Shown here piece after piece: positions 1-8,530 of a stretch of DNA of 42,649 bases. Every line of letters begins with the position of its first letter. Position 1 is the stretch's first letter. The stretch is from assembly GCA_016181045.1 (NCBI GenBank), contig JACPAB010000005.1:1-42649 (forward strand). Reading direction: 5' to 3'. The translations under genes were made by a program, and so were the position numbers. Source of the DNA: Candidatus Yanofskyibacteriota bacterium (GTDB taxonomy: Bacteria; Patescibacteriota; Minisyncoccia; 2-02-FULL-40-12; GWA2-44-9). The notes beneath the pieces were generated by a model. It searched no databases, was not told the DNA's origin, and was given only the letters and a program-made list of their open reading frames with translations.

Positions 1-1023
1 GTCAGAATACGAACCGACTTTAGCAACATCCAGTCGGCCGGATGAAGCGCCGGAGATAGCAAAGTTGTTGCCATTCAAAGGCGCTCCGGATACCGTCGCG
101 CCTCCTGTTGCGGTAACACCCAACAACTGGAAGTAGTTAACGTTACCGGCTCCTCCCGTAAGTATGTCGCCAACAATTGAGAGATCTTTTGAACCGCTCA
201 CGGCAAGATTCAACAAGAATGTGGCTTCGCCTGATGAAGACGAGAATGTCTTACCGGAAGTTAATCTCTTTGCTCCGTCATAGACATATGCATTGCCGAA
301 ATCGTCTACAGTACCCGGGCCTAATCTCTTAATAGTTACAGTGTTAACTGTGCCTGTACCGCTAACTCTGACTCTTAACATCTCAACTCCGGTAGCATTA
401 TTGGTGATGGTCTGCGCTGCCGGATTTCCGGGAGCCAATGTTACCGACAACGGACCGGATACAACCGGAGTCGGAACTGAACCGCCTCTTGTGTAGGCAG
501 GAACCTGCGTTACCGAAGTGTAGTCGGCGCCTGTGCTGTAGAGAGCTTTTTCGGCCGCGTTGATGACGAAGACCTTCTTGAAGAAGTTCGGGTCATCAGC
601 AACCGCCTGCGCTCCGGAGGTGTTAACCCATCGGAGGTTGGCTACGTCTTCTCCCGTTGTTTCCAATCCATAGACCTTCTGGTCTCCGTCAACTCGGAAT
701 AATCCGGAGGTCGGGAACGCGTCTCTCGTTGCCGGAGAAACATTCTTCACCGCGGAGAATCCGCCAAGGTGACCATAGAGACCGAAGATCGCGGGATTCA
801 AGAATAATCTCTTGTATCCCATCTCGTTGACGATATATACATCCGGATCGTCAGAACCGGCTGCGCTGATAGTGTCCCCTTCTTTGAGGCCATAATCAGA
901 CGGAGTTGCCGCGCCGACAAAGCCGACGAAAGCAAATCCGGATAACGACAATACGGTCGTTACCGCTGTGAGAGCCGCCACAGTCCTTACGACTGCTTTG
1001 GCTTTTTTGCTTAAATTACTCAT
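1..1023 (-). CDS. S-layer-like / secreted surface protein (3' truncated by window edge)
   Basis: Open frame on minus strand from ATG at 1023 to window start (MSNLSKKAKAVVRTVAALTAVTTVLSLSGFAFVGFVGAATPSDYGLKEGDTISAAGSDDPDVYIVNEMGYKRLFLNP...); signal peptide and CPR S-layer-like repeat style; not in ORF track because it runs off the edge. Confidence 0.75.
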   Translation of the reverse strand, partial: MSNLSKKAKAVVRTVAALTAVTTVLSLSGFAFVGFVGAATPSDYGLKEGDTISAAGSDDPDVYIVNEMGYKRLFLNPAIFGLYGHLGGFSAVKNVSPATRDAFPTSGLFRVDGDQKVYGLETTGEDVANLRWVNTSGAQAVADDPNFFKKVFVINAAEKALYSTGADYTSVTQVPAYTRGGSVPTPVVSGPLSVTLAPGNPAAQTITNNATGVEMLRVRVSGTGTVNTVTIKRLGPGTVDDFGNAYVYDGAKRLTSGKTFSSSSGEATFLLNLAVSGSKDLSIVGDILTGGAGNVNYFQLLGVTATGGATVSGAPLNGNNFAISGASSGRLDVAKVGSYSD

Positions 1024-1068
1024 TTTAATTTTTGTTTATCCCTGATCTGTAGCAGTTACCCGATATTT

Positions 1069-1086
1069 CGACATATCGATATGTCG
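1069..1086. promoter_or_regulatory. Perfect palindrome CGACATATCGATATGTCG in leader of the surface protein gene
   Basis: Read directly; 46 nt upstream of the start at 1023. Confidence 0.5.
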
Positions 1087-1499
1087 GGTTAACAAACTAG
1101 AGAAGCAGGAATTATTACTGACTTTCTTTTTAGCGTCCCTACTACCACTAATTTCGGCGCGGGCCTTATTCGACCAAACCCATTCCGAAGGTGGATACCT
1201 AAATTAAACTAAATCATTACAATCATTGCTTCATTTTTTTCTTTCGTCCTTGTTGTCAAAGTCCTTCCCTGGACTGTCCATCTTTATCCCGAATCACGGA
1301 TCTTGAATTACGAATTACGGGGCAAAGATAGAAAGTTCAGAAATCCTTTAAACTGCCGAAAAACCGCCAAATAAGCAGGTTTTCACGCTCGTCTATACTA
1401 CAAAAATCTCATGATAAAGTCAATTATTATGCGGTAGTTATTCACTACCTTACTCTGTATTATAGGATGCTCGTTTATGGCAGGCAAGAGGTCAAGTGT

Positions 1500-1618
1500 G
1501 GATATCTAATAGACACGGACTTATACGGACTGGCTCCGCAACGGAGCTACGCGGACCGTCGCGGACATTTGAATTTTGTCCGCACTTGTCCGTTCCCTGT
1601 CCGCATAGGTCTGTGTTA
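1500..1618. repeat. CGGAC/GTCCG inverted-repeat element (solo copy) abutting a stop codon
   Basis: AGACACGGACTTATACGGACT ... TTGTCCGCACTTGTCCGTTCCCTGTCCGCATAGGTCTGTGTTA; right half aligns over 40 nt with the end of the lepA insertion. Confidence 0.7.
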
Positions 1619-4600
1619 TTGAATTACCGTGATCTTACTCCCATACCCCCACACAAGACCATGCTCGGTCAGGGCCGGGGAAATAGTGGAATTTGAGCCG
1701 GCGTTAATTGGCGCCCAGAGCTGGTTTCCCAAGCTGTTCACGCCGTACAATTTGCCGTTTTGAGTGGAGAAATAGACGTTGCCGGCGTTATCTACGGCTA
1801 ACTGTTTATTGAAAAGGCCATCGGCTTGGAACGGAGCTGCCCACTTGGTTGACAAGTCGGACTTATTCAGAGCATAGAGCAACGAGCCGGAGGCCGGATT
1901 GATATTGTTAAACCCGACATATAGCGTATCGGTGCTGATAGCGACCATCGTGGCGGCGTAGTAATTCCAAGGAGCGATGTCGTGCACATTTGAATTTAGG
2001 ATTGGTCCGTCCTGCGGATTTTGCGAAATGGCAAACAATTTCGGCCCCGCGGCAGAGTACGTCTTGCCTGTTGATTTGTCGTATGATGGGTCAGCCGGAG
2101 TGCTCCCATTAGCGCCGGTATATGACACTTGCCAAAGTTGATCGCCGGCGGAGGAGTAAGCGGTAAAGAACTGATTTCCGCTTACTTTTCCGGCCGTTAT
2201 TATCGTGCCGCCATCAAGCACAACCGGCGCGAAACCGGCTAAGCCGGAGGCGCTTATCGGGAGGATTTTCTCTGAACCGTCAGGATTCAACACCGCTAAC
2301 TTATCCGTCCCGCTCGTATAGGTGAAATGCGGCTCGCCTTTTGGCGATACGGTGACTGATCTGACTGTGCTTGCGTTGTCATAGTCCCATTTCTTGGAGC
2401 CGTCTGAATTAAGCGCAGTGAAAGCCAACACGCCGCCCGCGCCAATGCGGCCAAAATATACCGTTCCATCGGAGAGGACCGTCGGCGTGCCGATACTGAC
2501 GTTGGTGCCATAATTCCAGTTTTCAACTAGGTTTTCACCTTCTTTCCTAATGCTATAAATTTTTGAGTTAACTAACGTGCCGTCCGATGCGCCAAAATAG
2601 ACATTTCCATCAGCGTCAGCCACCGGCTGGCTCACTGGAATAGTGGCTCCGGCGCTGAATTCCCAACTTATGATCGCCGTCGGGCCAGGACCGGAAATAT
2701 TGGCCGCAAAAGAAGTGTGGTATTGGTCTTTCCCGAACATCGCCCAAGCGCCATCGTCTATCGCAGACGCAAAATTCACCGTCGCCACATTCGACTGTGG
2801 ACTAACGACCTTGAAGGTCGTTATGTTGATAACTTCGGTTTTCAGAGCAAAATACAGTGTCTGGCCGTATTCGTAGGCGATATCAAAAGAGGCGCTTTGA
2901 GACGCCCCCTCCTCACCGACGGCTGGCAAGCTGGAGCTGGCCACTTGCGTGGCGGCAGACCACCAGCTCGCGCTTGCGGCATTGCTAAAACTGGTTGACG
3001 AGTAGCGCAGGTCGTAGCTCAAACTGGCTGTGTTGTAAGTGCCCGGATCGGGAGCTGACCAAGTGGCGGTGATAGTGGGCGAACCGTGTGTAGCAGCCAA
3101 ATTCGTCACCGCCTGTGGACTAACGACCTTCAAGGTCGTTGTTGATAACTGGTTTTCGGATTTTGGTGTTGGTGAGGCGGTAATCCAGCTATTTCCTATT
3201 TTTTGAGCCGTTTTTTTGGTGGTGTTATCGCCTATGACCTCGTTGTCACCATTCAATTTCCAGCCGTTTGAGCCGTCAACTTCGTCTATTATTGCGCCGG
3301 CAATATCTTTAAGTGTCAGTTTTTCACCGCTTGTGTTGTTAAGGCCACTGCCGCCAAAAGAGTCGGAATCATCGGCTTCAACCGAAGGTACTGGATCGGA
3401 ACAAGTTGGTGTCTCGCGTTCAATCAAATAATACCCGTTGGGCGTGATTTTTTTAGTTAAAGAAATAATTTCTACCGAGCTGTCCTGTTCATAGAGTTTC
3501 CAACCGGCCAAATTGATTTCTTGTGCGGTAGTATTACGAAGCTCCACCCACTCACACAGAGAATTTTCTGTAGTCCCCATCCAAGCAATTTCGTTGATAA
3601 TAACATCACCAGGATTGGCAGTGTCATCATCCGGTTCCGGCGATGGTGTCGGAGTTGAAGTTGGTGACGGAGTAGGGGTAGGTGACAGAGTTGGATTCGG
3701 TGTCGGAGTAGGTGTCGGCGATGGTGACGAACTTCCACCGCCTCCGCCGCCACCACCGCTATAGACCGGGACAGGAGATGGGGTAGGAACAATATTTCCA
3801 ACAGTAATTTGATCCTTAATATCGTTGAAGGTCGCTTGACCAATTCCGCTTACATTCATGATGTCTTCTATTTTTTGGAACTGGCCTTGGGTTTGCCGAT
3901 ATTGAATAATTGCATCTGATTTAGCATCCTTGATGCCATTGAGAGTCATCAATAGTTCTTTATTTGCTGTGTTTATATTAACTTTTTCGGTTATGGATAA
4001 TGGAGACGGTATAGGTGACACAGATGGAGACACTAATTTTGTTGGTGTCGGAGATGGTGACATCTTTGGTGACACTGATGGTCTTGGTGACAGAGTAGGT
4101 GACACTATGGGTAAAAGATTGGTGTCACCATTTGTGTCACCTCGGTTGACATCTGATGTCCCTCGGCCTTCCGGTGCCTGCCCCGTAGCTCCTGCTTCAG
4201 CAGGATGGTTCAGGGTCGTTAATGCCTGGTCTCCTATTCCCACTAAACCCAACAACTGTGCCCATAAACTCGTATTTTCCTTGGGGTTTCTCGCATATTC
4301 CTCCTTCGCCCTCTCGGCCTCGTTCAAAAACAAGTTCAACGCCCCCGCTCCGTTGAGTACCACTTCTTTTGAGAGTCGTTCCCAATAACCATTAAGAATT
4401 CTGGGGCCGATATCTTCAGTTACAAGAAATTGATTAAGTATTTTGGGTTTATTTTCAATAACTTTTGTTTCAAGAATAGCTATGGGGAATTCCTTTTGGG
4501 TTCTTGGATCTGTATTTACAATAAAATAATTATCTTTATTGGCTATTCTTAATTTTTTAATATTGTTAATCGTTGGGGCTCTATAGTCAGTGTTACTAAT

Positions 4601-5320
4601 AGTATCTTTACTAAAGAAATTGCTATTCGAATAATTGGCGACTCGGTCAAAATAACTTTCCATTGTATAAAAAGTTACCGGTTTTTCCTTATTTTTAAAC
4701 AGGTTTCCTGCTATATTAAAGTTTTTCTGGCTCCATTTCGCCATTTCGGTTTCATAGGGGCTCTCTTCTCCATGAACAAACGCCGGGTGCGCATCATTTC
4801 TGGTGTGGTCCGGAACTCCGGCGTCTTCAAGCAAATGCAAAACGTGGCCAAAAGCAAATAAGCCCCTTTTTCTGTCTCCTTTTGAGTAGTCCTCTACTGC
4901 TCTTTGGTAGGAAAAATCATGAACAGACGGAGCGTTCGATAACACGGCGAGTCCCGTCTGCTGACTATTGTAGAAGTTCTTCTGAATATTTTCTGTAAGC
5001 GCCCACTTTTTGGATGAGGCCATCGGCAAGCCCGCGGTATAGGCAGATTGAATGCCTTTGTCGTGGACAGGGTCGTAAAAATGAAAAACCGATCTTAAGT
5101 TGTTGTCCTCATCTATGGACCCCTGAATAAGCCAGGTTTTATCTTGCTCATTTAGCTTTTTATCAGGGAAATTCAGGTTATAAAAATCAACGATTTCGTC
5201 AGTCAGGGCGGGGTGAGTATTATTTTGATCGTAAGCAAAAACCGATGTACTGCCCACAATCAAAAGGGCGCCAATAAGCGCCCCTCCTTTTAGAATATTA
5301 ATTGACTTACTATAAGACAT
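1616..5320 (-). CDS. Multidomain secreted protein: Zn-dependent phospholipase C-like domain, ComEA-like HhH, Ser/Pro/Thr linkers, lamin-tail domain, Fn3-like, PQQ-like beta-propeller
   Basis: Signal peptide MSYSKSINILKGGALIGALLIVGSTSVFA; HPALTDEIVDFYN, FGHVLHLLEDAGVPDHTRNDAH; VNINTANKELLMTLNGIKDAKSDAIIQYRQ; PGDVIINEIAWMGT..CEWVELRNTT; repeated GNVYFG/GTVYFG blades; start chosen at 5320 with GGAAG upstream. Confidence 0.8.
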   Translation of the reverse strand: MSYSKSINILKGGALIGALLIVGSTSVFAYDQNNTHPALTDEIVDFYNLNFPDKKLNEQDKTWLIQGSIDEDNNLRSVFHFYDPVHDKGIQSAYTAGLPMASSKKWALTENIQKNFYNSQQTGLAVLSNAPSVHDFSYQRAVEDYSKGDRKRGLFAFGHVLHLLEDAGVPDHTRNDAHPAFVHGEESPYETEMAKWSQKNFNIAGNLFKNKEKPVTFYTMESYFDRVANYSNSNFFSKDTISNTDYRAPTINNIKKLRIANKDNYFIVNTDPRTQKEFPIAILETKVIENKPKILNQFLVTEDIGPRILNGYWERLSKEVVLNGAGALNLFLNEAERAKEEYARNPKENTSLWAQLLGLVGIGDQALTTLNHPAEAGATGQAPEGRGTSDVNRGDTNGDTNLLPIVSPTLSPRPSVSPKMSPSPTPTKLVSPSVSPIPSPLSITEKVNINTANKELLMTLNGIKDAKSDAIIQYRQTQGQFQKIEDIMNVSGIGQATFNDIKDQITVGNIVPTPSPVPVYSGGGGGGGGSSSPSPTPTPTPNPTLSPTPTPSPTSTPTPSPEPDDDTANPGDVIINEIAWMGTTENSLCEWVELRNTTAQEINLAGWKLYEQDSSVEIISLTKKITPNGYYLIERETPTCSDPVPSVEADDSDSFGGSGLNNTSGEKLTLKDIAGAIIDEVDGSNGWKLNGDNEVIGDNTTKKTAQKIGNSWITASPTPKSENQLSTTTLKVVSPQAVTNLAATHGSPTITATWSAPDPGTYNTASLSYDLRYSSTSFSNAASASWWSAATQVASSSLPAVGEEGASQSASFDIAYEYGQTLYFALKTEVINITTFKVVSPQSNVATVNFASAIDDGAWAMFGKDQYHTSFAANISGPGPTAIISWEFSAGATIPVSQPVADADGNVYFGASDGTLVNSKIYSIRKEGENLVENWNYGTNVSIGTPTVLSDGTVYFGRIGAGGVLAFTALNSDGSKKWDYDNASTVRSVTVSPKGEPHFTYTSGTDKLAVLNPDGSEKILPISASGLAGFAPVVLDGGTIITAGKVSGNQFFTAYSSAGDQLWQVSYTGANGSTPADPSYDKSTGKTYSAAGPKLFAISQNPQDGPILNSNVHDIAPWNYYAATMVAISTDTLYVGFNNINPASGSLLYALNKSDLSTKWAAPFQADGLFNKQLAVDNAGNVYFSTQNGKLYGVNSLGNQLWAPINAGSNSTISPALTEHGLVWGYGSKITVIQ
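2803..2823. repeat. RAYT-type palindrome copy 1 (in-frame in coding sequence)
   Basis: TAACGACCTTGAAGGTCGTTA perfect palindrome around a central base. Confidence 0.85.
3121..3140. repeat. RAYT-type palindrome copy 2 (in-frame in coding sequence)
   Basis: TAACGACCTTCAAGGTCGTT preceded by CTGTGGAC as in copy 1. Confidence 0.85.
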
Positions 5321-5849
5321 AAAGCTTCCAGATATTATTCGTATTTTTATGAAATTCTGTAGTATTGGTATATGTGCCAGCAGGAAAATCAAGTTTTTGT
5401 CCCTCGTATTCTAAGGTTGAATTATCGGTTAGGGCTGTTTCATATTGAAAAACTGCTATACTATCATTGTTTTTGGGGACCTTTTTCCAGACGGTCCTGG
5501 CATATTCTAATTCTCTAATTAAACTTAGGACCTCTTCGTCTCTTTTGAGCTTATTGAGGGTTTCTTTCCAATCATCTTGTGCATCTGGTTCAAAATACTT
5601 GCTCGCCAACTCAATATTTCCGGCCTTTAATGCGGAAATAAAGAGGTCATAGGTCTCCTCGGGTGTTTTGCCGCCATATTTGTCCTCTCTATATGGCCTC
5701 TCCAGCTCTTCGGCTAACTTTTTGATCTTTCTCGCCTCGGAATTAAAGAGCGGGGTCCACTGTGATACAAGCCACACACCGACCAAAACAGCCAAAATTA
5801 AAACTGGCACGCCCCGCCAGCTCCTGAAAATATTTTTCCAATTAAACAT
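5310..5849 (-). CDS. Hypothetical membrane-anchored protein
   Basis: 179 aa, N-terminal TM (VPVLILAVLVGVWLVS); 3' end overlaps start of the next gene (translational coupling). Confidence 0.6.
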   Translation of the reverse strand: MFNWKNIFRSWRGVPVLILAVLVGVWLVSQWTPLFNSEARKIKKLAEELERPYREDKYGGKTPEETYDLFISALKAGNIELASKYFEPDAQDDWKETLNKLKRDEEVLSLIRELEYARTVWKKVPKNNDSIAVFQYETALTDNSTLEYEGQKLDFPAGTYTNTTEFHKNTNNIWKLYVL

Positions 5850-6054
5850 TGGGGGATTGAGTTTTTGTAACCTGCTACGATCTAATCATATTAAAAATAT
5901 AGCGGACTACCAAATTCAGGAGGGATAGAACTCGGCATTCCTATCAAATCGCAGCAGATTATAAAAATTCAACCTGACAACTTCCTAATTTTTTATCAAA
6001 ACGACTTTCTACTGTCAACCTCATAAAGCCCCCGCCTGTGGATAACCTGTTGAC

Positions 6055-6075
6055 TAACGACCTTCAAGGTCGTTA
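6055..6075. repeat. RAYT-type palindrome copy 3 (element left end)
   Basis: TAACGACCTTCAAGGTCGTTA. Confidence 0.9.
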
Positions 6076-6085
6076 TATTAGATCA

Positions 6086-6757
6086 ATGGAAATTTATCAC
6101 GTTTTAAACAGGGGTGTCGACAAAAGGCAAGTATTCATGGATAAACAAGACCACTTAAGATTTATACATGACCTTTATGAGTTTAATGACCAGGATAGAG
6201 TTGAAACCACGTACTTTAAATTCCGCGATTTTGGCGCTTCTGGCAGAGTTGCAACAAGCCCAAACAAAAAACATAGAAAGTTGCTAGTAGACATTCTGGC
6301 CTTCTGTTTAATGCCAAATCACTACCATATTTTATTAAAACCTAAAGTGGAACGAGGTATGTCTTTATTTATGCAGAAACTAAATGCCGGATACACTAAA
6401 TATTTTAATCAAAAATATGAAAGAACTGGAGCTCTGTTTCAAGGAAGATACAAACAAGTCCCAGTAATTGACGAAACCCACTTTCTTCACTTGCCATTTT
6501 ATATACATTTTAACCCATTAGATCTATCTCACCCGGAGTGGAGAGAGAACAAGATAGCAAATCCAGAAAAAGCTCTAGAATTTTTAAAGTCCTTTCGCTG
6601 GAGTAGTCATTTGGATTATTCCGGAATTAAAAACTTCCCATCTGTTTTGAATAGTAAGGTTCTAATGGAGGTTTTCGAAAGTAACAAGGACTATGAAAAA
6701 CTAGTAGAAAGTTATCTAAAAGACATCCAAATAGACCCGGAGGTTACCCTGGAATAA
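6086..6757 (+). CDS. REP-associated tyrosine transposase (Y1_Tnp, RAYT)
   Basis: MEIYHVLNRGVDKRQVF, HUH motif FCLMPNHYHILL, AGYTKYFNQKYERTGALFQGRYK; hallmark of Y1/RAYT transposases. Confidence 0.92.
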   Translation: MEIYHVLNRGVDKRQVFMDKQDHLRFIHDLYEFNDQDRVETTYFKFRDFGASGRVATSPNKKHRKLLVDILAFCLMPNHYHILLKPKVERGMSLFMQKLNAGYTKYFNQKYERTGALFQGRYKQVPVIDETHFLHLPFYIHFNPLDLSHPEWRENKIANPEKALEFLKSFRWSSHLDYSGIKNFPSVLNSKVLMEVFESNKDYEKLVESYLKDIQIDPEVTLE

Positions 6758-6776
6758 CAGAGTTATCCACAATTTT

Positions 6777-6805
6777 AATATAACGACCTTGAAGGTCGTT
6801 ATATT
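6777..6805. repeat. RAYT-type palindrome copy 4 (element right end)
   Basis: AATATAACGACCTTGAAGGTCGTTATATT, 29-nt perfect palindrome around a central G. Confidence 0.9.
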
Positions 6806-7518
6806 TGTTTGCGGATAAGGATATTGGCGAGATGGAGGGAGTCGAATGTGCCGGCGTCGACCCAGAATTTTTTGGCTTTAAAATGATCCATGGTGCCTTC
6901 GTTTATATACCAGTTGTTCACGTCGGTGATCTCATATTCGCCCCGAGCGGACGGCTTGAGGTTTTTGATGATGTCGAAGACGCGGTTGTCGTAAAGATAA
7001 AACCCGGTTACGGCCCAGTTGGTGGCGGGCTTTTGGGGTTTTTCGACGACATTCTTGATGGTGCCGTCTTTGCGGAAAGAAGCCACGCCGAATCTTTTCG
7101 GGTCGGGAACCTGCTTCAAAATCACCATGCTTCCCTTCTCTTTTTTCGAGAATTTTTTAACAGCGCCGGATAGGTCGTCGCCGAAAATGTTATCGCCGAG
7201 AATAAGAGCAACAGGATGGCCTTCGGCAAAGGAACGTGCCAAGCCCAAGCCATGGGCAATGCCCAGCGGATCAACCTGGATTGTGTAATAAAGATTGACG
7301 CCAAGTTCTGCGCCCGAACCGAGCAGTTTCACATACTGGTCCGTATGTTCCTGCCCGCACACTATCAGGATGTCCTTAATTCCCGCCTTCTTCAGGGTCA
7401 GGATGGGGTAATGGATTATGGTTTTATCGCCGACGGGCAGAAAGTGCTTTCCGACAACTTTCGTGACCGGCCAGAGGCGCGTGCCGCGCCCGCCGGCTAA
7501 AATAACTCCTTTGATCAT
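6799..7518 (-). CDS. Sugar-phosphate nucleotidyltransferase (glucose-1-phosphate thymidylyltransferase-like)
   Basis: MIKGVILAGGRGTRLWPVTKVVGKHFLPVGDKTIIHYPI nucleotidyltransferase signature. Confidence 0.88.
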   Translation of the reverse strand: MIKGVILAGGRGTRLWPVTKVVGKHFLPVGDKTIIHYPILTLKKAGIKDILIVCGQEHTDQYVKLLGSGAELGVNLYYTIQVDPLGIAHGLGLARSFAEGHPVALILGDNIFGDDLSGAVKKFSKKEKGSMVILKQVPDPKRFGVASFRKDGTIKNVVEKPQKPATNWAVTGFYLYDNRVFDIIKNLKPSARGEYEITDVNNWYINEGTMDHFKAKKFWVDAGTFDSLHLANILIRKQI

Positions 7519-8081
7519 ATTGTATACCTATAATATACAGCATTATCCTTTGAGGACTTTTTGACCAGACCCTCGCTCACAAGCTCTTTGAGGTTTCTTT
7601 TGACCGTCCTTTCCGAAAGGATGCTGAATTCATAGATTATGTCTTTGGTGCGTGAGTCGGGAGAACGCTTTATGTAGTTGAGTATCTTCTCTTTGTTGCC
7701 GCTTAAGTTAATTTCTTTTTTTATTTTCGGCGCGGCGGGAGAAGCTGCTTTCCTCTCTTTCTCGATAATTTGCGGCTTGGGCTGGGTACGGATGAGTTGG
7801 AGCTTGAACGCGAACAAACTCCTGCGGGCATACAAAAGGGGAGTGGCGGCAACCGTTTTGCTGTGTTCGAGATAATCCAGAAGTTCCAGCAAAGAGTCAG
7901 TAGCTGTTAAAAGAGTGGGGCTATATTGTGCGACATTGTCCTTGGGGGGCGGGGAGTGGGCGGATACAAAATCCGACAGCTTGTCGTAAAGTTTGCGCGC
8001 CAGGAATTTATCCTTAAGGCCCGAAAATATCCGGGACACAAAGATAACGGTATTGATGAAATTTTTGATCCTATCCTCCAT
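7515..8081 (-). CDS. Winged-helix (DeoR-like HTH) protein
   Basis: C-terminal KILNYIKRSPDSRTKDIIYEFSILSERTVKRNLKELVSEGLVKKS. Confidence 0.6.
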   Translation of the reverse strand: MEDRIKNFINTVIFVSRIFSGLKDKFLARKLYDKLSDFVSAHSPPPKDNVAQYSPTLLTATDSLLELLDYLEHSKTVAATPLLYARRSLFAFKLQLIRTQPKPQIIEKERKAASPAAPKIKKEINLSGNKEKILNYIKRSPDSRTKDIIYEFSILSERTVKRNLKELVSEGLVKKSSKDNAVYYRYTI

Positions 8082-8518
8082 TAAAGTATCTCCATTTTAT
8101 TTATCTGTATAACAGGCACGCATTTATTGTCAAAGACAGTATAAGGATGATCGGCATCAACGCCAATCCAATCGCCTGATATTTTCAAAACGTTTTTATA
8201 CAACCAAGGACCCAGCCCACCCGGATAATATCCGGCGAAGCGGGGATATTTTTCGTCTTCAGGAACTCTGGTGAAAGAAGCGCCCTCGCAACTTACCAAA
8301 CATCCATCCATTTTTGCCGTCCAGACCACGGGAATAGGTTTTTCGAAATCCTCTACTTCGTTGAAGTTATCGCAGAGCGGCTCCGGCGTGGGTTCGACAA
8401 GCTCACCACCTTCGGTCGGCATGGCTTCTACAATGTTGGCGGTTTGATTATCAATAAAATTATGCGCGACGAATATCATTCCTAAGACCAAAAAGGTTGT
8501 CACGATGAATTCTTTCAC
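8081..8518 (-). CDS. Hypothetical secreted/membrane protein
   Basis: 145 aa, N-terminal hydrophobic segment; overlaps neighbour by 1 nt. Confidence 0.6.
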   Translation of the reverse strand: MKEFIVTTFLVLGMIFVAHNFIDNQTANIVEAMPTEGGELVEPTPEPLCDNFNEVEDFEKPIPVVWTAKMDGCLVSCEGASFTRVPEDEKYPRFAGYYPGGLGPWLYKNVLKISGDWIGVDADHPYTVFDNKCVPVIQINKMEIL

Positions 8519-8530
8519 AGAAAAAATATA

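Larger units (their letters stand above)
6037..6805 (+). mobile_element. IS200/REP-associated tyrosine transposase (RAYT) element
   Basis: Y1/HUH transposase ORF bounded by TGTGGATAAC + TAACGACCTTCAAGGTCGTTA (left) and GTTATCCACA + AATATAACGACCTTGAAGGTCGTTATATT (right). Confidence 0.8.

Noticed and set aside
1496-1696. 66-aa plus ORF
   Set aside because: Overlaps the CGGAC repeat element and the end of the surface protein gene; no protein-like features.
3513-4388. Plus-strand ORFs rich in G-D-G-V repeats (3513-3764, 3930-4388)
   Set aside because: Antisense translations of the Ser/Pro/Thr linker repeats of the surface protein.
6763-6771. Replication origin from TTATCCACA boxes (also 6037, 11159, 16986, 23291)
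   Set aside because: Boxes are scattered and isolated, with no dnaA/dnaN nearby and no AT-rich DUE cluster.
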